Source of the DNA: Palsa-295 sp963781105
Lineage (GTDB): Bacteria; Acidobacteriota; Terriglobia; Acidiferrales; UBA7541
Assembly: GCA_963781105.1 (NCBI GenBank)
Contig: CAWAED010000016.1
Location: 1 to 64,000 of the forward strand
Reading direction: 5' to 3'
Length of the DNA stretch: 64,000 nucleotides
The notes under the pieces: generated by a model
What the model saw: the letters and a program-made list of their open reading frames with translations, nothing else
What the model was told of the DNA's origin: nothing
Database searches by the model: none
In this document: positions 45,201 through 52,688 of the stretch, piece by piece
Numbering within the stretch: the first letter of the stretch is position 1
How the letters are laid out: each line of letters opens with the position of its first letter
Made by a program: the position numbers and the translations under genes

Positions 45201-45831
45201 GAATCGGCGACCCATCGAGGTACATCGCATTCTGGTTCGCTGTACCTCCATTGATCTGATAATTTCCGCTGGCAAAGATGTTCTGGGTTGTCAAATTGCC
45301 CTGGGCTCCGCCCTGCGTCACCACACCTGGAACAAGTGATACCAAGTTGAGAACGTTCCGGCCGTTCAACGGCAACTCATCGACGGTTTGAGCGCCGATT
45401 ACGTGGCCGAGAGACGAGCTTTCGGTTTGCATCAACTGTGCCGCCGCGCTCACTTGCACTGTTTGCTCGACGGTCCCCACTTGTATTTGAGCGTCGATAC
45501 GGACAACAGCCTGCACTTGGACAGCGATGCCCGTTTGAACGGTTTTCCTGAAACCTTGTTTGTCGACTTCAACACTGTAAGTTCCCGGAACCAGGTTGAC
45601 GAAATTATAAGAGCCGTCCGCGCCGGTGACGGCAGTCCGCCGGAAACCGATGTCAGTGCTGCTCAGTGTGACCGTAGCTCCGGGCATGGCCGCCCCCGAG
45701 GGATCGGTAACGGTGCCTACGATCGAACCGTAGAATGATTGTCCGGAAAGAGAAAGTGCCAGCAACAGACCGCAGGCAAGAACCGTAGACACCTTCCAGA
45801 ACGGCGAAGAGCGAATCACGTTGATGTGCAT
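42268..45831 (-). CDS. TonB-dependent receptor, Oar-like, with carboxypeptidase-regulatory domain
   Basis: An 1187-aa outer-membrane transporter. A signal peptide (residues about 1-33, ending LSLSGQ) is followed by a CarboxypepD_reg domain (GTVTDPSGAAMPGATVTLSSTD), a TonB plug (QTVDELPLNGRNVLNLVSLVPGV) and a long beta-barrel ending in Phe (FGLRLNF). This Oar-type build is abundant in Acidobacteriota. It imports the substrate of the island and is the first gene of the 14-kb operon. ATG 45831 has AAGGGG upstream; the longer frame lacks a signal-peptide start. The operator/promoter lies 114-182 nt upstream. Confidence 0.93.
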   Translation of the reverse strand: MHINVIRSSPFWKVSTVLACGLLLALSLSGQSFYGSIVGTVTDPSGAAMPGATVTLSSTDIGFRRTAVTGADGSYNFVNLVPGTYSVEVDKQGFRKTVQTGIAVQVQAVVRIDAQIQVGTVEQTVQVSAAAQLMQTESSSLGHVIGAQTVDELPLNGRNVLNLVSLVPGVVTQGGAQGNLTTQNIFASGNYQINGGTANQNAMYLDGSPIQVTYGSLTALIPTQDAVAEFRVQTNGNDAEYGRYSGGVINLTTRSGTNEYHGTAYEFLRNKVLNANNWFNNDTGTPRAAFTQNQYGVSLGGPIKKDKLYFFFNYEGFALRQGETFVEPVPTQAELGGDFSNYRDANGNVIPIYDPNTSSNNCSTTNTACRQQFSGNMIPQGRIDAVAKYFAANGRIFPTPNTTSLPYPFNFVTTASVGGNNDQVNFRTDWNVSEKQRVFARFTRWGFDELPWDPYQNDTYWFDLDPQNFVTDSIVLGDTYTFNPNTIFDIRVSYLRFNYFQGPPKSITGLDMTTFGFPAYMNQIPAQFRTFPAFAFPDFPTGGTQVISSINNNFVISPSLTKILGRQTLKFGAELRRQDANYYQIASQSGDYFFDNTFTSANPFNPGETGASIADFLLGGASPGGGFTPSAILTENITASSMRYQGYYVQDDIRVNSKLTINAGLRWEIPGVWTERHNRLSNFDPNMTNILAAPTGLPLKGGFDLVNTPQHPARGLYSERFDLFSPRIGLAYRLNDTTVIRSAFGWFYVPSDAVFQESPFQNAVNIYNNAMITSENGGVTPSSLLSNPYPGGLVFPPGRSANYQTALLGLNFSAVSGAGGSVPVTWHPAYYQNWNLTIQHEFPLGINLEAAYAGSHGVHLPINSDNGFNINQLPDQDLSLGNALLNEVPNPFAGLITSGPLSAPTVQFGQLLRPFPTYQNIVESAAYMGSSSYNALQMKLQKKFSHGGTILGSYTFSKLMTNTETSTDWLETGIAGGLGQIYQDFNNFKAERSLGLFDVRQNLTISYVYPLPVGKGQYFLGGVQGATAKLISGWALDGIATFQEGVPLNLVAIPNLSNSFGGGLRPNVTAGCDKRAVSNAGPHNLNEYFNTSCFTAPPEFTFGDESRTDGAIRAPGINNWDLAIVKDTSVTERVSLQFRTEFFNAFNRTQFGPPGQVFTTGAVSTFGIVSSQQNNPRLIQFGLRLNF

Positions 45832-45944
45832 AGTCGCTTGCCCCTTTTCTTTCGAACTAAGATCCATTTTTTCAACTGGCGTAAGCGGTCGGAGATGAAT
45901 TCGCCGTGCAAACGGGAACTGGAATTTCGAGCACCCCTGCACGA

Positions 45945-46013
45945 AATTCCCTATTGAACTTAATTCTCACTGTCGAACCGTAGCGGACTATACTCACTTC
46001 CGAAACGATGTCA
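45945..46013 (-). promoter_or_regulatory. Promoter plus regulon operator of the TonB-receptor operon
   Basis: The minus-strand promoter is TTGACA (46008-46013), 16-nt spacer, TATAGT (45986-45991). Twenty nt further downstream lies ATTC-N6-GAAC-T-N3-TTC (45945-45965), one of seven copies of the island's conserved site. The operator lies about +13 to +35 relative to the expected start, the usual place for a repressor that blocks elongation. Confidence 0.72.
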
Positions 46014-46138
46014 AGCGATTTTGTCGCCATACGCCGCTGATCCTTTCGATAGAGACACCAATCCCTACCCATCGCAAACTCCACCCGCGGATTTTTGAAT
46101 AACTTTACAAATGCACAGGCAGGCTGTCGGACTCCGAA

Positions 46139-47113
46139 TCAGGAAGGTTGCAACCAGGCGCGCTTGACGTCGGGATTGCCCGCCGTCGTCAGGCGAAGCA
46201 TTTGATCGCTGCTCAGAGACAGCTCGAGGGCGGCGATATTCTCTGCGAGTTGCTCGATTCGGCTCCCCGCGATAATGGGAAGCACGGCTGGTTCACTTTG
46301 GCGCAGCCAGGCGATAAGTACTTGGTTCGCGGTACGCCCGACTTCGCCGGCGACCGCGTTGAGGGCACGCAGACGATCGTCCGAATCCGGGCCGGCGAAC
46401 TGTGCGGGAACTTCCCGATCGGTACGCGTGTAAGCTCCCTGCAACAAAACCGAATAGCCAATCAAAGCGATCCCTTCGAACCTGGCATAGTCCTTGAGGT
46501 CTTCAGTCAGAAAGATCTGAGGACCAAAATCGGCGCCATGGCGGGGACGAAGATAGGTATAGCGCTGTTCCACTGCCAAGTACTGGTTCCAGCCATTGGC
46601 TCGGGCAATCGCGTTCGCTTGCGCGATGCGCCACACGGGAAGATTGCTGGCGCCAATCGCGCGGATCTTGCCCGCATGAATCAGCCGATCGAAAGCCTTC
46701 ATTGTTTCTTCGAGCCGGGTTTCGCGGTCGTCCCGGTGGGAATAGTAAAGATCAATGCGATCCGTTTGAAGTCTGCGCAGACTCTTTTCGCATTCGCGCT
46801 CAATTTCGCCGGCGCTTAGACCTCCGGTGCAATTGGGATAATCGAAGGCCAGTTTCGAGGAAACGACCATTTCATCGCGATTACCGCGTTCCTTCATCCA
46901 CGTGCCGATCGTCGTCTCGCTCTCGCCACCCTGAAAGCCCGGCAGCCAACTCGCATAAAAATTCGCGGTGTCGAGAAAGTTTCCTCCTTTCTCGCGGAAC
47001 AAATCAAAAAGAGCGAAGGAAGTACTGCGATCAATCTTAGATCCAATGAGATCGGTGCCTAACGCGAGGGCACTCACTTCGAGGCCGGATTTACCTAGTT
47101 TTTCCTTTTTCAT
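46139..47113 (-). CDS. Aldo/keto reductase
   Basis: A 324-aa NADP(H)-dependent (beta/alpha)8 reductase. The catalytic tetrad is visible: Asp and Tyr in FLDTANFYA, Lys in SSKLAF and His in YYSHRDD. The C-terminal cofactor part IIAGSRIEQLAENIAALEL is standard. Likely reduces or oxidises a sugar-type aldehyde or ketone. Second gene after the DMT transporter, under the promoter at 47.7 kb. Confidence 0.9.
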   Translation of the reverse strand: MKKEKLGKSGLEVSALALGTDLIGSKIDRSTSFALFDLFREKGGNFLDTANFYASWLPGFQGGESETTIGTWMKERGNRDEMVVSSKLAFDYPNCTGGLSAGEIERECEKSLRRLQTDRIDLYYSHRDDRETRLEETMKAFDRLIHAGKIRAIGASNLPVWRIAQANAIARANGWNQYLAVEQRYTYLRPRHGADFGPQIFLTEDLKDYARFEGIALIGYSVLLQGAYTRTDREVPAQFAGPDSDDRLRALNAVAGEVGRTANQVLIAWLRQSEPAVLPIIAGSRIEQLAENIAALELSLSSDQMLRLTTAGNPDVKRAWLQPS

Positions 47114-47164
47114 AAGCCGAACTCTCTCTGAAATTTCTGACGAAAGCGCGTTGGCGCAAATGTT

Positions 47165-47614
47165 CTACCGCGTATAAGTCGCCAAAACTACGCCCAACAT
47201 CATCACCACTGCTCCCACGATGTGCACGGGCGTGACGCGCTGCACCGGAGAACCCAGCCAGCCAAAGTGGGACAGAATCATCGCGCCGAACACTTGACCG
47301 GCAAGCAAGTTGATAAAAAGGGCCCGCGCTCCGACCTGGGGAATCAGCCAGATAATTGCAAATACAAGGCATGCACCCAGAGCGCCGGCCGTTAGCAGCA
47401 TCGGGTTCACCTTGGCGATGCCGGCCAACGCTCCGGAGCGCCAACCCGTCAGACCAATCGCTATCGCGGTGAGCGCCCCAATGCACCAGAACACGGCATT
47501 CCCCACGCGCGGGTTGCCGATCGCTTTGCCCACTTCGCTGTTCATCGCGAGATGCAAAGCCAGGATGATGCCCAGCAGCAGGGTAAAAAAATAAAAAATC
47601 AGGATCTTATTCAT
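47165..47614 (-). CDS. DMT-superfamily transporter, YdcZ/DUF606 type
   Basis: A 149-aa protein with five hydrophobic segments and the DUF606 marks (LLGIILALHLAMNSEVGKAIGNPRVGNAVFW, LLAGQVFGAMILSHFGWLG). These half-size drug/metabolite transporters act as dimers in the inner membrane. First gene of a two-gene unit with the aldo/keto reductase; the promoter and regulon operator lie about 110-180 nt upstream. It may carry the island's substrate or product. Confidence 0.85.
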   Translation of the reverse strand: MNKILIFYFFTLLLGIILALHLAMNSEVGKAIGNPRVGNAVFWCIGALTAIAIGLTGWRSGALAGIAKVNPMLLTAGALGACLVFAIIWLIPQVGARALFINLLAGQVFGAMILSHFGWLGSPVQRVTPVHIVGAVVMMLGVVLATYTR

Positions 47615-47722
47615 TTTCCGCCCTCTCCTGAGCCGTTCCCAAGGCGACCACGCCGATGCTGTGCCACGGATATTCCTTAGGTTATTCGTTCATCCAACGA
47701 AGAACTTGCATGAACGTGGCTA

Positions 47723-47792
47723 GTTCACCGGTGAACTTTTTTCAAGACATTGGGATCGGCAGCAACTATACTCAGTCTCGCAGGCCCGTCAA
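47723..47792 (-). promoter_or_regulatory. Promoter plus regulon operator of the DMT-AKR unit
   Basis: Minus-strand promoter TTGACG (47787-47792), 16-nt spacer, TATAGT (47765-47770). The operator GTTC-N6-GAAC-T-N3-TTC (47723-47743) lies 21 nt beyond the -10 box. Its core GTTCACCGGTGAAC is a perfect 14-bp palindrome, the best palindromic copy in the island. Confidence 0.72.
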
Positions 47793-47914
47793 GGCTGTTT
47801 TTGCCGCTCGCACTGCGATTTCATCGCCAGTTGTGTTAGTTTGCACCTCATTTCACCGGCCGGGCTTGTTGCCGTTATTCGATCCTTACGCGATTCCAGG
47901 AAGTGCAACCCGAT

Positions 47915-49054
47915 ATGGACAAAATAAAAGTCGCCATCTTTGGAACCGGATTCATGGGCCGGGTTCACGTGGAAGCTTTGCGCCGCCTCGGTGTGGTGGA
48001 CGTCGTTGCGGTAGCCGGCCGAACCTCTGAAAGCGCGCGGCAATTCGCTGCGGCCTATGCCATTGAGCATTCGACTGGGAATTACCAGGACTTGCTGGTG
48101 AATGCCGAAATCGATGCAGTGCACATTTGCTCTCCCAACTCGCTGCACTTCCCAATGGCTAAGGCCGCGCTCGAAGCGGGCAAGCACGTCCTTTGCGAAA
48201 AGCCGCTAGCCTCGTCCGTCGCGGAAGCTGTCGGTATGGCGACGCTGGCGAAGGAAAGTAATCTGGCGAATTGCACGCTGTATAACGTCCGCTCCTATCC
48301 TCAAATTCAAAATATCCGGCGGATGCGGGAAGCTGGAGATCTCGGCGAAATTTACGCTGTGCAGGGAACCTATTCCCAGGATTGGCTGCTGTACGATACG
48401 GATTGGAATTGGCGAATTGAATCCGGCCCCTCGAGGACGTTCGCCGACATCGGGACGCACTGGTGCGATCTGATTGAACACGTAACGGGGTTGCGAATCA
48501 CTTCCCTCTGTGCCGATCTGCAAACGTTTCACCGAACACGGAAGAAGCCGAAGGGATCCGTGGAGACGTTCGCGGGAAAGACGCTGCGACCGACGGAATA
48601 CGATGAAGTACCTATCACGACTGAGGATTTTGGCGCGATGACCTTTCGCATGGGCGAAACGACCAGAGGAGCATTAACCGTCAGTCAAGTTGCAGCGGGG
48701 CGGAAGAATCGCCTTTTTGTGGAGATTTTTGGTTCGAAGGCTTCCGCGGCTTGGAACGCGGAGCAGCCCGACGAACTCTGGATCGGTCATCGCAATACGC
48801 CGAACGAAATCATCGTGAAAGATCCCACGCTCTTGTGCGGGGAAGCGAAAGCCTATGCGGACCTTCCGGGGGGCCACAGCGAAGGATATGATGACACTTT
48901 CAAACAGACCTTCCGCCGTTTCTATCGCACCATCGTCGATGGCTCCGCAAAAATTGAGTATCCCACCTTTGAAGACGGAATTCGCCAGATGCGAATTCTT
49001 GAAGCCGTCATTGCGAGCTCGAAGAAGAACGCGTGGATCACAGTGCCCTCTTGA
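47915..49054 (+). CDS. Gfo/Idh/MocA-family oxidoreductase
   Basis: A 379-aa NAD(P)-dependent sugar-type dehydrogenase. The Rossmann motif AIFGTGFMGRVHVEALRRLG is followed by the family Lys motif CEKPLASSVAEA. The C-terminal alpha/beta domain contains GTHWCDLIEHVTG with the catalytic-type His and Asp. Such enzymes oxidise inositols or the C3 hydroxyl of sugars. ATG 47915 begins the Rossmann strand; a GTG at 47903 is possible. It diverges from the DMT-AKR unit and precedes the regulator gene by 121 nt. Confidence 0.9.
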   Translation: MDKIKVAIFGTGFMGRVHVEALRRLGVVDVVAVAGRTSESARQFAAAYAIEHSTGNYQDLLVNAEIDAVHICSPNSLHFPMAKAALEAGKHVLCEKPLASSVAEAVGMATLAKESNLANCTLYNVRSYPQIQNIRRMREAGDLGEIYAVQGTYSQDWLLYDTDWNWRIESGPSRTFADIGTHWCDLIEHVTGLRITSLCADLQTFHRTRKKPKGSVETFAGKTLRPTEYDEVPITTEDFGAMTFRMGETTRGALTVSQVAAGRKNRLFVEIFGSKASAAWNAEQPDELWIGHRNTPNEIIVKDPTLLCGEAKAYADLPGGHSEGYDDTFKQTFRRFYRTIVDGSAKIEYPTFEDGIRQMRILEAVIASSKKNAWITVPS

Positions 49055-49175
49055 ACGTTAGCAGGTCTATTCAGCCTTACCGCCCGTTCAGCATGGAAGG
49101 TGGTAATCTTCGGGCGCTGCTTTTATTTGCAGTGGGGAGCAAGAGGCTTATAGGAGATCCAAGGAGCATGGAGGA

Positions 49176-50300
49176 ATGAAAGCGACTCGCGGCGAAAACA
49201 CTCCGGAAACCAATCGAAAAGCAGACAAATATCTGGTTCCGATTGTAGCAAAGACAATCGACTTGTTGGATTGCTTCCGGACGGAAGGCGAATCACTCAG
49301 CCTAAAAGCAATCATTGAGAGGACTCGCCTTCCTCACACGACGGCTTACCGTATTCTTCACACTTTGGTCGCCCGGGAGTATTTGACTCAGAGCGGCCAT
49401 TTATATCGCTTGAACCAGTTGCGGCGCCGGCTGAAATTCGGATTTGCAAATCTCTCCACGCACATCTCGCTGGCCGTGGATATTAAGACAAGCATGGAAA
49501 AGGCGGCCGCAGCCGCGGGCGTTGACCTCATCGTATGGGACAACGACCGGAATGCGGACAAGGCCATCCACAATGCGGAAGAAATGGCCGAGAAGCACGT
49601 TGATATCGCTATTGAGTTTCAGTTGTTCGAACACGTGGCGCCGGTAATTGCAGATATTTTCAGACGCGCCCGAATTCCCGTGATTTCTCTGGTGAATCCT
49701 CATCACGGTTCGCTTTATTTAGGAGTGGATAACTATCGCGCGGGATTTACCGCCGGAGTTGCGCTGGCGGATGAGGCGGCCAAACGATGGCGGGGAAAGC
49801 TCGATGCGCTACTCCTGCTTGAATCACCGCCGGCGGGACGAACGGTTCAGAGCCGCCTCATAGGCGCTTGGCGCGGCGTGGAGAGCGTTCTGGGAACGCT
49901 TCCGCCAAAGGTTGTGCAGCACCTGGATAGCGGCGGCGATAAAGCGACTTCACGAGCTGCCGTCCAGGACTTCCTGAAGAAAGGGTCCGCAAAAAAGATC
50001 CTCATCGCTGGAATCAACGACGAAAGCGCCATCGGCGCGGCCCAAGCCGCCGAACAATCCGACGAGAAAAACGACATCGCCATTGTAGGCCACGGCGGCA
50101 GCGCCGAAATGGTGGAGTTGCTTGCTAACGCCGCCAGCCCGTGCATCGGAACGGTTTCGTTTCATCCCGAACTCTATGGTCCGGAACTGGTGAGCTTTGC
50201 GCTACTCACACTGCGCGGCAAGCCAACCCCGCCGGCCCATTACATCCAGCATGAATTCATCGGGAAAAGTTCACACGTCCGGCTGCGCAGAGCAAAATGA
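49176..50300 (+). CDS. Hybrid regulator: IclR-type HTH fused to periplasmic-binding-protein domain
   Basis: A 374-aa regulator. Residues about 20-85 form an IclR-type winged helix (VAKTIDLLDCFRTEGESLSLKAIIERTRLPHTTAYRILHTLV). Instead of the usual IclR GAF-like effector domain, residues about 100-365 form a type 1 periplasmic-binding-protein fold of the RbsB/LacI kind (VDLIVWDNDRNADKAIHNAEEMAEKHVDI, IPVISLVNPHHGSLYLGVDNYRAGFTAG, ILIAGINDESAIGAAQAAE). No signal peptide, so it is cytoplasmic and senses a small sugar-like ligand. It is the only transcription regulator in the island and the natural candidate for the seven conserved operators. ATG 49176 is preceded by AGGAGCATGGAGGA. Confidence 0.85.
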   Translation: MKATRGENTPETNRKADKYLVPIVAKTIDLLDCFRTEGESLSLKAIIERTRLPHTTAYRILHTLVAREYLTQSGHLYRLNQLRRRLKFGFANLSTHISLAVDIKTSMEKAAAAAGVDLIVWDNDRNADKAIHNAEEMAEKHVDIAIEFQLFEHVAPVIADIFRRARIPVISLVNPHHGSLYLGVDNYRAGFTAGVALADEAAKRWRGKLDALLLLESPPAGRTVQSRLIGAWRGVESVLGTLPPKVVQHLDSGGDKATSRAAVQDFLKKGSAKKILIAGINDESAIGAAQAAEQSDEKNDIAIVGHGGSAEMVELLANAASPCIGTVSFHPELYGPELVSFALLTLRGKPTPPAHYIQHEFIGKSSHVRLRRAK

Positions 50301-50361
50301 TCCGGACGGGATCTATCCACACGCCTACCGACGCGATTCTTCGCTCGGAAAGTGCCGGAAT

Positions 50362-51471
50362 TTATTTATCGGGATTTGGGAGCATTAAGTCCCGGACGTA
50401 CCCCGCCATCTCGTGGCAGGCTTCGATAAATTGGCGAAGCGTGCGGACGGTGGGCGGAAAACTATCGAATTCCCGTGGTGACAACCCGTTTTCGTTGTAA
50501 GCGCGCTTGAAGTCCGGAAATCTCTTCAACAGATCTTCGACGATTGCCGGGTTGACTGCTTTGTCGATCCTTGATTCTACGGGCACGTCGCTGGCGTTGA
50601 ATCGCAGCTGCCATTTGTAGGGCGGAGAGATCACTACATGCCCACCGATGAACTCGCTCCAGTGCATGTGGTTCCGGAAGGCAGCTGACAACAGCCGAAT
50701 TCGATACCCACGCTCGCGATAAATTTTGTACGCTTTCTTGAATACAGCAACACCGGCCCATTCCAGGAATCCAGGCTCGGTTGTAATGTTCTGCTTCTCG
50801 GCCACAACTTTGAGCCAGTCGTCAAGACGCCCCACCATGATGGTGCATACGGGTCCCATGGTCGAGATGTCCATTTTTTCGTTTTCACGCCGCTGCAGGC
50901 CACGCTCTACGGCTTCCGCGACCGCGATGCATTGCGGCAGCGTGAATGAAACGGTGGCGTTTATGCTGATTCCCCGATAGGTGGCTTCTTCGATCGCGGC
51001 CAAGCCCGCCTGGGTCACCGGGATTTTCACGATCATGTTCGGTGCCAACTCATTGAAGCGAACTGCCTGTTGCACGATTGCGCTCGGATCGCGATAGAAA
51101 CGAGGGTCGGTCTGTATGGAGAGTCGCCCGTTCCTGCCCTTCTGTTCGTCGAAAATCGCTCTTAGCAATTTTGCTCGAGTTCCGGAGATTTCTTCCACCA
51201 GCCGCCACGCCAGTTGATCTTCGGCGGCGGTTGGCATTTCGTTCGCGAGCGCGACGATGCGCTCATTCCAAAGATGGGCTTCCTTTTTTAGCACGTCCAT
51301 GACGATGACTGGGTTGCACGTCGCGCCCGTCCCGCCATGTTCGATCGAGTACGCCAGCTCGGCCTGAGCCGCGGAGTCATTCCAAAGGCACGTGGGGGTG
51401 GTATGCGTCATCTGGTGCAGGGGACTTTTGTATGTTGTCGACTCCTGAAGAGTAGTCTTCGCGTTCATCAT
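50362..51471 (-). CDS. Transaldolase-family protein
   Basis: A 369-aa (beta/alpha)8 protein of the transaldolase family: GGTGATCNPVIVMDVL (the TSNPxI-type loop), NMIVKIPVTQAGLAAI with the Schiff-base Lys, and INATVSFTLPQCIAVAEAVERG. It is longer than short fructose-6-phosphate aldolases. It would cleave or transfer a three-carbon unit of a ketose. It starts 25 nt after the zinc alcohol dehydrogenase with AAGGA upstream, so the two form a unit. Confidence 0.85.
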   Translation of the reverse strand: MMNAKTTLQESTTYKSPLHQMTHTTPTCLWNDSAAQAELAYSIEHGGTGATCNPVIVMDVLKKEAHLWNERIVALANEMPTAAEDQLAWRLVEEISGTRAKLLRAIFDEQKGRNGRLSIQTDPRFYRDPSAIVQQAVRFNELAPNMIVKIPVTQAGLAAIEEATYRGISINATVSFTLPQCIAVAEAVERGLQRRENEKMDISTMGPVCTIMVGRLDDWLKVVAEKQNITTEPGFLEWAGVAVFKKAYKIYRERGYRIRLLSAAFRNHMHWSEFIGGHVVISPPYKWQLRFNASDVPVESRIDKAVNPAIVEDLLKRFPDFKRAYNENGLSPREFDSFPPTVRTLRQFIEACHEMAGYVRDLMLPNPDK

Positions 51472-51495
51472 CTTGTTCCTTCTCGGATACAGCTA

Positions 51496-52527
51496 TTATT
51501 CCGGATACAGCAGGACTTTTAGTGACCGTTTCGACGTGCACAGATCAAACGCTTCGCGCCACCGTGAGATCGGCAGCTTCTCTGAAATCATATCGTTCAC
51601 CCGCACGCGTCCTTGCGCGAAGATCTTCATCACCCGCTCCCAGGTCTTCGCGGTGTAGCAAATAGAGCCGGTGACCTTGAGCTGTTTGTAGAAGATTTGA
51701 TCGATCGGAAACTGAATTTCACGGCCGCAAATTCCAACTTGCGTGTAGCGTCCCATCGGACGCAGCATTTCCAGACAAGCACGTACGGAGTCCTCATGCC
51801 CGGCGCATTCGAAGGCCACGTCAACACCCCGGCCATCGTCAATCTCGCGCACGACATCCGCGATACTGCGCTCGGCGGTGTTGATCGCAGCGCGTGCTCC
51901 GAACCGCAGCGCGGCCTCCAGACGTTTATCGTCTCCTGACGCGCCAGCGACGATCGTCTGGATACCTTCCGCCACGAGCAATTTGACACAGAGAAGTCCC
52001 ATTGGCCCGGGACCCGATACGAGTGCCATGTCGCCAATGCGAACCTCGGTCAATTCCGTGACAGCTTGCACGACCGCAGCGAATGGTTCGCTGAGAGCGG
52101 CTTCGTCCAGCGGGATGTTCGCAGGAACACGATAGAGTTGATCGGGTCTCATCACTACGTATCGGGCGAAACCACCATTCACGCCGTGGCCCATTCCCCT
52201 GCGGTTCGAGCAAAATATGAAATTTCCCGAAATGCAATATCTGCATTCACCGCAAGTAATGGCCGTCGCACCCAGACAAGCGACTTTCTCCCCACACTTC
52301 ACACCGGCAACTTCGCTGCCGACTTCCACGACGGTGCCCGAGAATTCGTGGCCCAAGATTACGGGAGGATAATTCCGAAAAGTATCCTGAAGGACGTGGA
52401 TGTCGGTTCCACATAATCCGCAAAAAGCGACTTCTACTTTCACCTGGGAAGGCCCGCACGATGGTTCCTCGACATCAAGGATGTCAACGTTTCCAGGTCC
52501 GGGCGCAAATTTAACGAGGGCTTTCAT
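51496..52527 (-). CDS. Zinc-dependent medium-chain alcohol/polyol dehydrogenase
   Basis: A 343-aa MDR protein. The catalytic zinc site is seen in FCGLCGTDIH and GHEFSGTVVEVG; the structural zinc cysteines are CGECRYCISGNFIFC. The NAD motif is VSGPGPMGLLCV. It resembles sorbitol, threonine or galactitol-phosphate dehydrogenases and oxidises a secondary alcohol. Start ATG 52527 has AGGAG about 10 nt upstream; the upstream frame to 52602 overlaps the operator and is unlikely to be translated. Confidence 0.9.
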   Translation of the reverse strand: MKALVKFAPGPGNVDILDVEEPSCGPSQVKVEVAFCGLCGTDIHVLQDTFRNYPPVILGHEFSGTVVEVGSEVAGVKCGEKVACLGATAITCGECRYCISGNFIFCSNRRGMGHGVNGGFARYVVMRPDQLYRVPANIPLDEAALSEPFAAVVQAVTELTEVRIGDMALVSGPGPMGLLCVKLLVAEGIQTIVAGASGDDKRLEAALRFGARAAINTAERSIADVVREIDDGRGVDVAFECAGHEDSVRACLEMLRPMGRYTQVGICGREIQFPIDQIFYKQLKVTGSICYTAKTWERVMKIFAQGRVRVNDMISEKLPISRWREAFDLCTSKRSLKVLLYPE

Positions 52528-52579
52528 TCTTGCCAGACTCCTGTCTTTCTTTGCTGCAGCCGGTATGAGTTTCTCTGTA

Positions 52580-52646
52580 GTTCCCATATGAACTTTATCC
52601 AATTCGTCGAGTCCGCCACTTTACAGCCTGCTGCCGGTCTTAGCAA
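52580..52646 (-). promoter_or_regulatory. Promoter plus regulon operator of the dehydrogenase-transaldolase unit
   Basis: Minus-strand promoter TTGCTA (52641-52646), 17-nt spacer, TAAAGT (52618-52623). The operator GTTC-N6-GAAC-T-N3-TCC (52580-52600) lies 17 nt downstream. It contains TTCCCATATGAAC, identical to the copy before the nicX unit at 59.8 kb. Confidence 0.7.
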
Positions 52647-52688
52647 GCGGTTTGCCCGCACTCTTCGCAAAGGAATCGAGCGATATCA

